This document shows positions 16,745 to 26,426 of a stretch of DNA of 64,000 nucleotides, piece by piece. The position numbers were made by a program, and so were the translations under genes. This DNA is from Stutzerimonas frequens (GTDB lineage Bacteria > Pseudomonadota > Gammaproteobacteria > Pseudomonadales > Pseudomonadaceae): the NCBI RefSeq assembly GCF_024448335.1, contig NZ_JAMOHM010000003.1:62001-126000 (forward strand), written 5' to 3'. The notes below the pieces were generated by a model. The model had not been told where the DNA came from. It saw only the letters and a list, made by a program, of their open reading frames with translations, and made no database searches. Each line of letters starts with the position of its first letter. The first letter of the stretch is position 1.

Positions 16745-17473
16745 TCAGATGTACAGGCGTTCGGTGTTGTGAAAGGCACGGCCGTTTTCCGGGCGCGAGG
16801 TGCGGCAGAGCACGCTGATGCCATCGCTCTCGACCTTGTGCCAGGACAGCTTGACCGGCCTGGGCGCGTACGCCGGGTTCGGGTCCAGCGGATGTTGCAG
16901 GGCGGTGAGGATCACCAGGGTGTCCATCGGTGCGTACAGTTCTATGTAATCGCCGGCCTTGGAGTGGCCCTGGTGGAAGGCGAAGGCGCCGTCGGCAGTG
17001 ACGTCCACCCGGCTGAACAGGTTGAGCACCATCAGCAGGTCCTGGACGTTCAGGTTCCACTTGCCCATTTCCACCAGCAGGTTGTCGGTGCCATTGCGGA
17101 AGAAGCCGTTGCGCAGTTCCTGATAGCGGCCGATGCCGTACTTCTCGCCGACTTCATCGGCGTTCAGCACGCCGCCGAAGCTGTCGTGCCAGCCGCAGGT
17201 GTCGGCCGTGATGGCGGCGAGTACGCGCCCCATGTCCGAGTACAGGCAATGCCCGGCGGTGAGCTTGGCGGTGTGCTGGCCCTTGAGGGTATCCGGCAGG
17301 TTCAGTCGCTCGCTCTTTTCCTGGGCGTTGAGCAGCATCAGGCTGACGTTGGCGCCGCCTTCGAGATCGGTCAGACGCAGCAGTTGGCCACGCTTGAGGA
17401 TGAAGGAGGTGTGGCCGCCGCCAGGAACGGTTTCCTCATACAGCGTGGGGCGGATCGCGAGTGAAGCACTCAT
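16745..17473 (-). CDS. DUF1989 urea-carboxylase-associated protein, carboxyguanidine deiminase subunit
   Basis: A 242-residue DUF1989 protein, partner of the next gene. The motif [13 protein letters not shown] (about 118-130) is shared with the partner's [13 protein letters not shown], as are the N-terminal [21 protein letters not shown] and the C-terminal [14 protein letters not shown] segments. Both likely form a heteromeric deiminase for carboxyguanidine. The ATG is one base after the ATPase stop with GGAG 6 bases before it. Its position between transporter and carboxylase genes is the standard arrangement for this pathway. Confidence 0.88.
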   Translation of the reverse strand: MSASLAIRPTLYEETVPGGGHTSFILKRGQLLRLTDLEGGANVSLMLLNAQEKSERLNLPDTLKGQHTAKLTAGHCLYSDMGRVLAAITADTCGWHDSFGGVLNADEVGEKYGIGRYQELRNGFFRNGTDNLLVEMGKWNLNVQDLLMVLNLFSRVDVTADGAFAFHQGHSKAGDYIELYAPMDTLVILTALQHPLDPNPAYAPRPVKLSWHKVESDGISVLCRTSRPENGRAFHNTERLYI

Positions 17474-17474
17474 G

Positions 17475-18362
17475 TCAGGCTCCTTGATAGGCAGTGCGAA
17501 AAGAGTCGGCGAGGGCGGTCGGCAGTCCTGCGGACGCGCCGGGAGCATGGCGGCCCTCGTGCAGCGGAATGTCGTAGGTCACCCGTGCGCCATAGGCACC
17601 CGGGGCGTGGGGATCGATGCGCGGCTTGTCGAAGACCAGGATGCGGCTGCCGAGGGTGAAGCCTTCCGAGAGGTCATGGGTGACCATGAACACCGTCAGC
17701 CGGGTTTCCCGCCACAGTTCCAGCAGCAGCTCATGCATGTCCTTGCGAATGCCGGGGTCGAGGGCGCCGAAGGGCTCGTCCAGCAACAGCACGCGGGGCT
17801 TCATCACCAGCGCCTGGGCGATGGCCAGTCGCTGTTGCATGCCGCCGGAGAGCTGTGCCGGGTACTTGTCCAGCGCATGGCCGAGGCCGACCTTGTGCAG
17901 CATCTGCGCAGCCTGCTCACGAGCATCGCGCTTGCGGCGTCCGAGCAGACGACCCAGCAGCGGGGCGCGCGGCAGTTCCAGGCCGAGGGCGACGTTGTCC
18001 AGCACCGTCAGGTGCGGAAATACCGAGTAGCGCTGAAAAACCACGCCGCGGCTGGCGTCCGGTTCGTCTGCCAATGGCTGGCCATCCAGCAGGATCTCGC
18101 CACGGCTGGGCGCCTCCTGGCCGAGCAGCAGCCGCAGGAAGGTCGACTTGCCGCAACCGGAGGCACCGACCAGGGTGCAGAACTCACCTTCGGCAATCTT
18201 CAGGTTCAGGCGCTCCAGCACCACCTGGTCGCCATACTGCTGCCAGACATTCCTGACCTGGATGAACGGTCTGGAATCGCCTGCGCTGCGGCTTATAGGT
18301 GCGTCGTGCTCCAGGTGGGCGATGGATCCGCCCGCAACGGCTGCGCTCTTTCTGTCGCTCAT
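17475..18362 (-). CDS. ABC transporter ATP-binding protein of the guanidine/urea-carboxylase operon
   Basis: A 295-residue importer ATPase of the NitT/TauT family. After a 35-residue N-terminal extension it shows Walker A GASGCGKS near 67-74, Q-loop VVFQRYS, signature [10 protein letters not shown] and Walker [14 protein letters not shown]. It overlaps the permease stop by 4 bases and precedes the first deiminase subunit by 1 base. It should power uptake of guanidine or a related compound. Similar in type to the ATPase of operon A, but the extension and many residues differ, so the two are not recent duplicates. Confidence 0.9.
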   Translation of the reverse strand: MSDRKSAAVAGGSIAHLEHDAPISRSAGDSRPFIQVRNVWQQYGDQVVLERLNLKIAEGEFCTLVGASGCGKSTFLRLLLGQEAPSRGEILLDGQPLADEPDASRGVVFQRYSVFPHLTVLDNVALGLELPRAPLLGRLLGRRKRDAREQAAQMLHKVGLGHALDKYPAQLSGGMQQRLAIAQALVMKPRVLLLDEPFGALDPGIRKDMHELLLELWRETRLTVFMVTHDLSEGFTLGSRILVFDKPRIDPHAPGAYGARVTYDIPLHEGRHAPGASAGLPTALADSFRTAYQGA

Positions 18363-19174
18363 GCCTTGGCTCCTTCATACCAGGGGAACAGCAGCTGGGT
18401 CAGGCGCCGCAGCGAGAAATCCATGGCCCACGCCAGCAGGGTGATCCAGGCGACGTAGGGCAGGATCACGTCCATGGCCATGTAGCGGCGTACGAGGAAG
18501 ATGCGGTAGCCGAGCCCGTCCGTGGAGGCAATGGCTTCGGCGGCGATGAGGAACAGCCAGGCCGAGCCGAGCACCAGGCGCAGGCTGATGAGCAGGCGCG
18601 GCAGCAGCTGCGGCAACACCAGGCGCAGGATCAGCGTCCAGGTGTTGGCGCCGAGGGTCTGCGCCTTGATCAGCAGTTCGCGGGGTATCTCGCGAGCACG
18701 CTGCTCGAGGTCGCGGGCGAGGATCGGGGTGATGCCGATGACGATCAGCATCACCTTGGACAGCTCGCCCAGCCCGAACACGATGAACAGGATCGGCAGG
18801 ATCGCCAGTGGTGGCACCATCGACAGCACGGTCAGCAGGGGCGACAGCGGCGCACCGAACAGCGGCAGGGTGCCGGCGGCGACGCCCAGGCAGAGGCCGG
18901 CCACGGCGGCGATGGCCAGTCCGCTACCGAGGCGCTTGAGACTCGCGGCGGTGTCCTGCCAGAACAGGTAGTCGCCCGAGCGTTTGTCCGGGGTGAAGGC
19001 GAGGCGTTCGACAGCCGCGCTCATCTGGCCGAAGCTGGGCAGGAGCTTGTCGTTGGGATTGATTTCCAGGCGCTGGGTAGAGCTGGTCAGGTACAGCGCC
19101 AGCAACAGGGCGAAGGGCAGTATGGCCAGAGCAAGCCAGCCGCTGCGGCTCGGCGTTCGATTGATCAGGCGCAT
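18359..19174 (-). CDS. ABC transporter permease of the guanidine/urea-carboxylase operon
   Basis: A 271-residue inner-membrane permease with about six helices and the EAA-like loop KAQTLGANTW before a conserved Gly. The start chosen (MRLINRTPS) matches related permeases as I recall them. A GTG 75 bases upstream, in frame and 8 bases after GGAGGG, would add 25 residues of charged sequence and is a real alternative. It is the first enzyme-operon gene after the riboswitch. No binding-protein gene precedes it, unlike the usual layout; see the short frame at 19165-19251. Confidence 0.85.
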   Translation of the reverse strand: MRLINRTPSRSGWLALAILPFALLLALYLTSSTQRLEINPNDKLLPSFGQMSAAVERLAFTPDKRSGDYLFWQDTAASLKRLGSGLAIAAVAGLCLGVAAGTLPLFGAPLSPLLTVLSMVPPLAILPILFIVFGLGELSKVMLIVIGITPILARDLEQRAREIPRELLIKAQTLGANTWTLILRLVLPQLLPRLLISLRLVLGSAWLFLIAAEAIASTDGLGYRIFLVRRYMAMDVILPYVAWITLLAWAMDFSLRRLTQLLFPWYEGAKA

Positions 19175-19251
19175 GGGCAGGTGCCCCACTGCGAGGCAGC
19201 CGCGGGGGCGGGTTGAGCGGCGAGTGGCAGAGCCGATACGAGCGGGCACAT
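19165..19251 (-). other. Short leader frame, possible remnant of a binding-protein signal peptide
   Basis: An ATG with an ideal GGAGGG site 6 bases upstream opens 28 codons that read like a signal peptide end (LVSALPLAAQPAPAAAS) and stop inside the start of the permease. In related operons a binding-protein gene stands here. It may be a deletion scar or a leader peptide that couples translation to the permease; it may also be chance. Confidence 0.3.
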
Positions 19252-19302
19252 GGCAAACCCTCCAGTGTTTGGGGATGGCGCAGGAGCTGCGTGCGGATCA
19301 CG

Positions 19303-19398
19303 CTGTTCTCCCGGGCTTTTATCCCGCCGTGTAACCTCACTGGAGGTCGCCAACTCTCGGACCAGCCACTCGCGAGCGAGTCGGAACCCTAGTCGGCT
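19303..19398 (-). promoter_or_regulatory. Guanidine-I riboswitch (ykkC subtype 1), leader of operon B
   Basis: On the minus strand the leader reads CUAGGGUUCCGACUCGC, GGUCCGAGAGUUGGC, then ACACGGCGGGAUAAAAG and CCCGGGAGA, the conserved parts of the guanidine-I aptamer in the right order. A variable stem (ACCUCCAGUGAGGU) lies in the middle. It ends about 50 bases before the GGAGGG ribosome site. A short complement of that site (GCUCC) lies between, so control of ribosome access is possible; no U-tract is seen. It should activate the guanidine carboxylase operon when guanidinium binds. Confidence 0.95.
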
Positions 19399-19439
19399 AT
19401 TTCGAATTGTCGCAGCAGCTTCGCCTGCATGATCGACAA

Positions 19440-19455
19440 AGCAAGAGCGGTGCCA
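19440..19455 (-). promoter_or_regulatory. Sigma-54 (-24/-12) promoter of operon B
   Basis: On the minus strand TGGCACCGCTCTTGCT is a perfect match to the RpoN consensus TGGCAC-N5-TTGCW. The predicted transcription start is near 19429, about 35 bases before the riboswitch. It points to activation under nitrogen limitation (NtrC or a similar enhancer-binding protein). Apart from this promoter and the riboswitch, the stretch 19252-19595 holds nothing recognised. Confidence 0.75.
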
Positions 19456-19595
19456 AGGCGCGATGGACAGGCGTCAGCGGCTTTTGCGCTGAACCAAGGC
19501 TGGCGAGGTGCCCTTTCATGGGGCATGAGACGGGGTGCTGCCTGTTTTTCGGGCAGGCCGCGCCGCGTTGTGGTGCGCGCGGCGCGGGGCGTACC

Positions 19596-21065
19596 TCAGA
19601 GTCTGAGCTGGCCGATAGCGCGACTGAGGTCGGTGGAGAGCGCGGCGAGTTCGGCGCTGGTGCTGGCGGAGCTGACGGTCTGCTCCACGGTGCGCTCGGT
19701 GACGTCGCGAATGCCGGTAACCGAGCGGTTGAGTTCCTCGGCGACCTGGCTCTGCTGCTCGGCGGCCACGGCGATCTGCGTGTTGCTTTCGCGCATCTGC
19801 GCCACGGCTTCGGCGATGGCTTCCAGGGCTTGGGCGGCCTCGTGGGCCTCACGCACGCAATCGTCGGCCTTGAGCGAGCTCTCCTGCATGAACTCCACGG
19901 CGTCGCGGGTCATCGATTGCAGTCCGGTGATCATCTGGGTGATCTCGTCGGTGGAGTCCTGAACGCGTTTGGCCAAGTTGCGTACCTCGTCGGCCACCAC
20001 CGCGAAACCGCGACCCTGCTCACCGGCGCGGGCGGCTTCGATCGCAGCGTTGAGCGCCAGCAGGTTGGTCTGCTCGGCGATGCTGTGAATCACGCTGACC
20101 ACACCGTTGATCTTCTGGCTGTCGGCAGCGAGCTGCTCGATCATCTCGCCGGTCTGCTGCACACCCTGGGACAGGCTGGAAATGGATTTCTCCACCCTCC
20201 CGACCACCCGATGGCCGTCGCCTGCAAGGCGATCGGCGTTCTGCGACAGGTCGCGGGTTTCGCGGGCATGTTCGGCAATCTGATGCACCGTCGCGCTCAT
20301 CTCGTTGATCGCCGTGGCTGCCTGGTCGGTTTCGCCTTGCTGGCCACGCATACCGCTATGCACATCGTTCATGCTCGAGGCCAGCCGGCTGGCGCCCTGA
20401 TCCAGGCGCGCGGCGGCCTGGGCGACGGTGCTGACGACGCGCTGATAGCCGCCCTGCATCGCATTGAATGCGCCGGCCATCTGACCGACTTCGTCACGGC
20501 TGTCCAGCGGCACGCGGGCCTGCAGGTCGCCGCTGCGCTCGACGTGCAGCATGACGTCCTTGAGCGTGTTCAGGTGGCTGAGCAGGAAACGGATCAGCAG
20601 CTGCGAGGCGGCGAGCAGACCGAGCATCAGCACGGCGACGGCGGCGGCATAGCTGAAAAAATGTTGCCCCAGCACCTGGATCACGCTGGGAGCGCGAGCC
20701 ATAACCGCGAGCTTCTGACCGTCGGGCCGGGACAGCATTTCCACACCGATCAGCGGATGGTTGGAAAACAGGCGGTCGTGGTCCAGTGCTGTCCAGCCGG
20801 AGTCGGCCAGTGACTGACGTCCGATCACGGCGCGCTGCCCCGCGGGATAGAGGGTCAGATCAGCGGCCTGCGGCAATGCCGCGTCATTCGGCCAGGCTGC
20901 CAGCACGCTTGCGCGCGCCTGGGCGGCACTGCGGGCATCGGCACTGCGTGCGCTCTGCTCCAACTGCACGGCGTAAAGCACCAGCAACAGGGCGATGACG
21001 AAGCTCACCATGTTGAGCGCCCAGAACTTGTACTTGAGCGACAGATCGCGAATCCAAACGGCCAT
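19596..21065 (-). CDS. Methyl-accepting chemotaxis protein
   Basis: A 489-residue chemoreceptor. Helix 1 is at about 15-33, followed by a short periplasmic domain of roughly 115 residues with no recognised ligand-binding fold, helix 2 at about 153-172, a HAMP region, and the signalling hairpin with the conserved tip ([21 protein letters not shown], split around residue 305-325). The protein lacks a C-terminal CheR-docking pentapeptide. It lies directly upstream of the operon B promoter on the same strand; a role in sensing a nitrogen compound is possible but unproven. Confidence 0.92.
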   Translation of the reverse strand: MAVWIRDLSLKYKFWALNMVSFVIALLLVLYAVQLEQSARSADARSAAQARASVLAAWPNDAALPQAADLTLYPAGQRAVIGRQSLADSGWTALDHDRLFSNHPLIGVEMLSRPDGQKLAVMARAPSVIQVLGQHFFSYAAAVAVLMLGLLAASQLLIRFLLSHLNTLKDVMLHVERSGDLQARVPLDSRDEVGQMAGAFNAMQGGYQRVVSTVAQAAARLDQGASRLASSMNDVHSGMRGQQGETDQAATAINEMSATVHQIAEHARETRDLSQNADRLAGDGHRVVGRVEKSISSLSQGVQQTGEMIEQLAADSQKINGVVSVIHSIAEQTNLLALNAAIEAARAGEQGRGFAVVADEVRNLAKRVQDSTDEITQMITGLQSMTRDAVEFMQESSLKADDCVREAHEAAQALEAIAEAVAQMRESNTQIAVAAEQQSQVAEELNRSVTGIRDVTERTVEQTVSSASTSAELAALSTDLSRAIGQLRL

Positions 21066-21169
21066 GGCTGCTCTTCTTCTATTGAGGGTTGCCGGAGCGC
21101 ATTAGCGCTTTCGGCGCGACGGAATAATTAACGGCTGGCTGGCGCCGAGCTTGAGTGGATTTTTGTGAA

Positions 21170-21976
21170 TCAATCGAGGTCAGGCAGGCCGAAGAATCGG
21201 CGCGCTGTCAGTGTCGTTTGTTCTGCCAACTGGGCTTCGCTTTCACCACGATGCAAGGCCACCTCACGCAGCACCTCTGGCAGATAGGCCGGTTCGTTAT
21301 GCCCGCTTTTCGGCTTCGGCCGCAGGCTGCGTGGCAGTAGGTAGGGGGCGTCGCTTTCCAGCATCAGTCGGTCCGCGCGGATGTCGCGCACCAGCGGATG
21401 CAGATGGGTGCCGCGGCGCTCGTCGCAGATCCAGCCGGTGATGCCGATGTGCAGATCGAGGTCGAGATAGGCATACAGCGCCCGCTTGTCGCCGGTGAAG
21501 CAATGCACGACCGCTGCACTCAGCCGATCACGGAATGGTTTCAGGATCGCCACCAGTCGTTCGCTGGCGTCCCGTTCGTGGAGGAACACCGGCATTGCGC
21601 TTTCCACTGCGAGTTCCAGCTGCTCTTCCAGAGCGCGTTCCTGTTGCGGTCGGGGCGAGAAGTCGCGGTTGAAGTCCAGCCCGCACTCACCGACGGCACG
21701 CACCTCGGGCTCGGCCAGAAGAGCGCGCAGCTGGCTGGCGTTGTCCCCGGTCCACTGGCTGGCGTCATGTGGGTGCACTCCGGCGGTGCTGAACAGGTGC
21801 TGGCGGGATTCGTCGAGTTCACGGCACAAGGTCAGGGCGGCTTCGCTTTCCGCGAGGCTCGTGCCAGTCAGCACCATCTGGGTCACACCGGCGGCTCTGG
21901 CGCGCTCCACCACCGCGGAGGGGGCGGAGGCGAACGAGCGGTGAGTCAGGTTGACGCCGATATCCACGAGTTGCAT
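21170..21976 (-). CDS. tatD: TatD family 3'-5' exonuclease/DNase
   Basis: A 268-residue metal-dependent nuclease. It follows E. coli TatD closely: N-terminal [18 protein letters not shown] near 85-93, [11 protein letters not shown] near 114-124, [12 protein letters not shown] near 195-206 and [12 protein letters not shown] near 220-231. The Asn in IGVNLT takes the place of the HxH motif of YcfH/YjjV-type relatives, which identifies the TatD branch. It removes damaged DNA ends and acts in peroxide repair. The ATG has AGAGG 6 bases upstream; the upstream gap is AT-rich and probably carries divergent promoters. Confidence 0.93.
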   Translation of the reverse strand: MQLVDIGVNLTHRSFASAPSAVVERARAAGVTQMVLTGTSLAESEAALTLCRELDESRQHLFSTAGVHPHDASQWTGDNASQLRALLAEPEVRAVGECGLDFNRDFSPRPQQERALEEQLELAVESAMPVFLHERDASERLVAILKPFRDRLSAAVVHCFTGDKRALYAYLDLDLHIGITGWICDERRGTHLHPLVRDIRADRLMLESDAPYLLPRSLRPKPKSGHNEPAYLPEVLREVALHRGESEAQLAEQTTLTARRFFGLPDLD

Positions 21977-22148
21977 GAGAACCTCTAAAAAGTAAATGTT
22001 ATTTAAATCAAATAGATAGGAAATATAGCTAAACCAGTTTTTCAGGCGAAACTGGCGCATTCGTTCGAGCTGTGCGAATCTTTGCCACCTTTTGCGGGCA
22101 GGGAGCACCGCATCAGCGTTCTTCGTGTCCCAAACCGGTACATCTTCG

Positions 22149-23564
22149 ATGTCACGATTGCTGCCACTTCTGCTCTGTCTGTTGCTGGGTTCGCTGCCGC
22201 TCACGGCAAGCGCCCGCATGGCCGGACCGGAGGCCTGGCAATCGAGCGACAAGGTACGTGATCTCGCCGAAATCCGCCGCAGCGGCGTGTTGCGAGTGCT
22301 GGTCAACCAGAGCCGCAACAGCTCCGGTGAGATCAAGGGCGAGGCGATCGGCGTGGAGTACGCCCGCTTGCGCGCCTTCGAACAGTACCTGAACCGCAAC
22401 GCCGCATCCGGAAAGGCCATCACCCTCAAGATCGTTCCCAAGGCTAAGGACCAGTTGCTCGGAGCGCTGCAGCGCGGCGAAGGGGATCTGGTTGCGCCCG
22501 GGGAGCTGCTTCCACTGAACGGTATGAAGGGCATCAGCCGCAGCCGACCGGTGGTCAGCGACGTTGCCCTGGTGCTGGTCAGCCGCCAGGGTGGGCCGCG
22601 CTACCAGCGCCTCGAACAGCTCTCCGGGCGCAGCCTGGCGCTGCCGCCGGGCAGCGCGGCCGGGCCTGCACTGGCGCAGCTGAACAAGCAGCTGATGGAG
22701 CGCAAGCTGGCCCCCATTGTCGCCGAGTGGGTCGACCCGACGCTGGCGGTGGAGGATGTGCTGGAGATGGTGCAGGCCGGGGTCTACCCGGCGACAGTCG
22801 TCGAGCAGACCATCGCCCAGCGCTGGGCCAAGGTCATGCCGAAGCTGCGCATCGAGCAGCACCTGAGCCTTGGCGAGAAGACCAGCATGCACTGGTTCGT
22901 GCGCAAGGAGGCCAGCATGCTCCGGGCCAGTGCCGATCGGTTTCTGAAGGACTATGACCTTCCCGACAATCAGGATGCAGCCTTCGAACGGGTCTACCGG
23001 CGACTGTACAAGGTGCAGTATCCGCTGGATCGGGTTGGCCGCCAGCGCCTGGAAAAGGTCCGCCCAACCCTGCAGCGCTACGCCGAGCAGATCGAGCTGG
23101 ACTGGCTGAATCTGGCCGCGCTGGCGTTCAAGGAGTCGACGCTCAACCCCGCCGCACGAGGCGCAGGTGGTGCCACCGGCCTGATGCAGGTGACGCCGGC
23201 GACCGCGCGCGCAATGGGCGTGAGCAACGTCCAGCAGCTGGACAACAATGTGCAGGCCAGCGCCAGGTACCTGGCCAATATCCGTCGCAACCATTTCGCC
23301 AGCCCGCGGTTGAACGAGCGCGAGCGCATGGCGTTCATCCTCGCTGCCTACAACCTGGGCCCGCAGCGCGTGCAGAGCATGCGCGCCGAAGCCAGGCGGC
23401 GCGGCCTCAACCCGGACCAGTGGTTCTTCCAGGTCGAGCGCATCGCCATGGAAACAGTCGGCATGGGAGTCGTGGCCTACGTCAACAGCGTCAACAAGTA
23501 CTACCTGGCCTACCAGCGCGAACGCTATCTGCTGGAGGCGGACCGCAAGACCGCCGCCAACTGA
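22149..23564 (+). CDS. MltF-like membrane-bound lytic transglycosylase
   Basis: A 471-residue envelope enzyme that cleaves the peptidoglycan glycan strand. After a signal peptide (about 1-22, cut at ASA) comes a periplasmic-binding-like domain (residues 40-285, [11 protein letters not shown] to SADRFLKDY) and a C-terminal SLT lysozyme-like domain. Catalytic Glu329 is in FKESTLNP, with [13 protein letters not shown] near 342-354. Domain order matches E. coli MltF, but no lipobox or membrane anchor besides the signal peptide is evident. Divergent from tatD; the AT-rich 170-bp gap between them should hold both promoters. Confidence 0.88.
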   Translation: MSRLLPLLLCLLLGSLPLTASARMAGPEAWQSSDKVRDLAEIRRSGVLRVLVNQSRNSSGEIKGEAIGVEYARLRAFEQYLNRNAASGKAITLKIVPKAKDQLLGALQRGEGDLVAPGELLPLNGMKGISRSRPVVSDVALVLVSRQGGPRYQRLEQLSGRSLALPPGSAAGPALAQLNKQLMERKLAPIVAEWVDPTLAVEDVLEMVQAGVYPATVVEQTIAQRWAKVMPKLRIEQHLSLGEKTSMHWFVRKEASMLRASADRFLKDYDLPDNQDAAFERVYRRLYKVQYPLDRVGRQRLEKVRPTLQRYAEQIELDWLNLAALAFKESTLNPAARGAGGATGLMQVTPATARAMGVSNVQQLDNNVQASARYLANIRRNHFASPRLNERERMAFILAAYNLGPQRVQSMRAEARRRGLNPDQWFFQVERIAMETVGMGVVAYVNSVNKYYLAYQRERYLLEADRKTAAN

Positions 23565-23569
23565 CTCGC

Positions 23570-24577
23570 TCAGCGAGTCCGATCCTCCTGCACAACAGCG
23601 AGCAGACGCAGGCGCTCACTGTCGCTGAAGCGCTGTGCTTCAAGCCGTTCGACGGCAGCACGGCGTTCGACCTCATCCAGCCCGCGGGCGGTTTCGATAC
23701 GGGTACGCTCCTCCTGGTAGCTGGCGACGCGCTGCTGCCACTGCCGTCGTTGCAGATCCAGTGCCTCCAACCGATCCGCTGCCTCGCTGCCGACCAGTTG
23801 TTGGCGCAGCTGATGCAGCTGCTGCGGGCCTGCCCCGCTCGCCAGCAGAGCTTTGGTCTGCTCACGCAGCTCGGTCTGTAACTGAGGGATCAGCACGTCA
23901 TGCAATTCAGCGGGCAGCCCAGCACGCAGCTGATCGATGGCACGGCCCTTGGCATCGCTGTCCAGCGCTGGATCGAAGCGGATGGCCAGCCGCTCCAGAC
24001 TGAACTGGTCATAGGCTTCCTCCAGGCCGAAGAACGCCTGGTGAACCGTCGGATCGAGCACGCGCGCGCGTAGTGCCCGTACCGTGCTCAATCGCTCCCG
24101 CATCGCAGCGAGATCCGCTACTCGGGGATGATCGGCTTCAAAATCAAGGAGTTGGCGCTTGTAGTTGAGATACTGGTTGAGAGCGGAGAGCGCTTGCGCC
24201 TTCGCGGGCTCCGACAGTTGCGTGGTGATTTGGCGACGCAGGCGCTCGATGCTCTGTTTGAGCGGCTCCTCGCCAATGGCGCTGAGGAAGTAGTCGAACA
24301 GCTGACGCAGCTCTGGACTGATGATCAGGTTGCCTGCGGCGTCCAGCTGGAACTGGCCGTCGACCTCGGTGCCCTTGAAGGAGGCGGGCAGCTTCGCCAT
24401 GACCTGCGGTGCCGCGCCGGTCGCTGTGCGCTGGGCAGGACGAGCGGCAGTGACGTTGGCGGCGGGAGACGATGCGGGTGCTTCTGCCACCGGCGTCACG
24501 GTAAATTCGGGCCGGGCGATAAAGAAGCCCAGGCCCAGCGCGATGGCCAGCGGCAACAGAAGGATGGATCTGCTCAT
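23570..24577 (-). CDS. lifO: Lipase-specific foldase (lipase chaperone)
   Basis: A 335-residue inner-membrane steric chaperone that folds the neighbouring lipase in the periplasm before type II secretion. An N-terminal membrane anchor (residues 4-21) is followed by an Ala/Pro-rich linker and the helical foldase domain. The family motif RxxFDY(F/C)LSAxGE is clear at 91-103 (RQLFDYFLSAIGE). It follows the lipase gene by 63 bases, with a stem-loop in the gap, the usual lip-lif order. Also named lif or lipB/lipH in related species. Confidence 0.93.
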   Translation of the reverse strand: MSRSILLLPLAIALGLGFFIARPEFTVTPVAEAPASSPAANVTAARPAQRTATGAAPQVMAKLPASFKGTEVDGQFQLDAAGNLIISPELRQLFDYFLSAIGEEPLKQSIERLRRQITTQLSEPAKAQALSALNQYLNYKRQLLDFEADHPRVADLAAMRERLSTVRALRARVLDPTVHQAFFGLEEAYDQFSLERLAIRFDPALDSDAKGRAIDQLRAGLPAELHDVLIPQLQTELREQTKALLASGAGPQQLHQLRQQLVGSEAADRLEALDLQRRQWQQRVASYQEERTRIETARGLDEVERRAAVERLEAQRFSDSERLRLLAVVQEDRTR

Positions 24578-24596
24578 GGACTCGCCTTTCGGTAGC

Positions 24597-24619
24597 GGCC
24601 GGGATCGATGATCCCGGCC
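24597..24619 (-). other. Intercistronic stem-loop between lipase and foldase
   Basis: A perfect 10-bp stem (GGCCGGGATC) with a 3-base loop lies between the two genes. No U-tract follows on the minus strand, so it is probably a partial terminator or mRNA stabiliser that lets lipase be made in excess of foldase. Confidence 0.6.
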
Positions 24620-24640
24620 TGGTTCAAGGAAACGGCTGCG

Positions 24641-25603
<963 letters not shown>

Positions 25604-25659
25604 CTATGGGGCAGTCCCTTGCCGTTCACCGCGCATGGCGCGTACTGCGCCCTTGCCAG

Positions 25660-25675
25660 CGCAGCATTCGTGCCA
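25660..25675 (-). promoter_or_regulatory. Candidate sigma-54 promoter of the lipase operon
   Basis: On the minus strand TGGCACGAATGCTGCG fits the RpoN -24/-12 pattern (TGGCACG exact, GC correctly spaced). The predicted start is near 25649, leaving about 70 bases of leader before the lipase ATG. Lipase genes of P. aeruginosa and P. alcaligenes are known to be sigma-54 dependent, which supports the call. The rest of 25577-25888 shows nothing else recognised. Confidence 0.6.
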
Positions 25676-25888
25676 GAGCCGACCCACTCGGCAGCGTCCG
25701 CTCTAACTGGCGGATCGCAGCGATGCGGCTAGCGTTGCGCTATCAGGCATGTTGGGTGTGCCTGTTACGAAGCGAAACGCCGGAGTGGGTGATTAGGTGA
25801 TGATCTGGCTTTTTCGCAGAACATGCGTGTTTAAAGCCTGCATGATCGACGATTATCGTGACTAAATGTTCTGTATCTGACTGCCTGG

Positions 25889-26386
<498 letters not shown>

Positions 26387-26426
26387 TGAATTCCGACCTC
26401 GCTGCAAAAGCGCCGATTGTAGCGCT

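Noticed and set aside
19423..19437. 15-base identity GCCTGCATGATCGAC shared with 25836-25850
   Set aside because: A few 15-base matches are expected by chance in 64 kb on two strands, and the surrounding sequence is unrelated.
19539..19562. CTGCC/GGCAG hairpin with a T-run as a terminator for the chemoreceptor
   Set aside because: Only 5 base pairs and the T-run lies in the loop, too weak to call.
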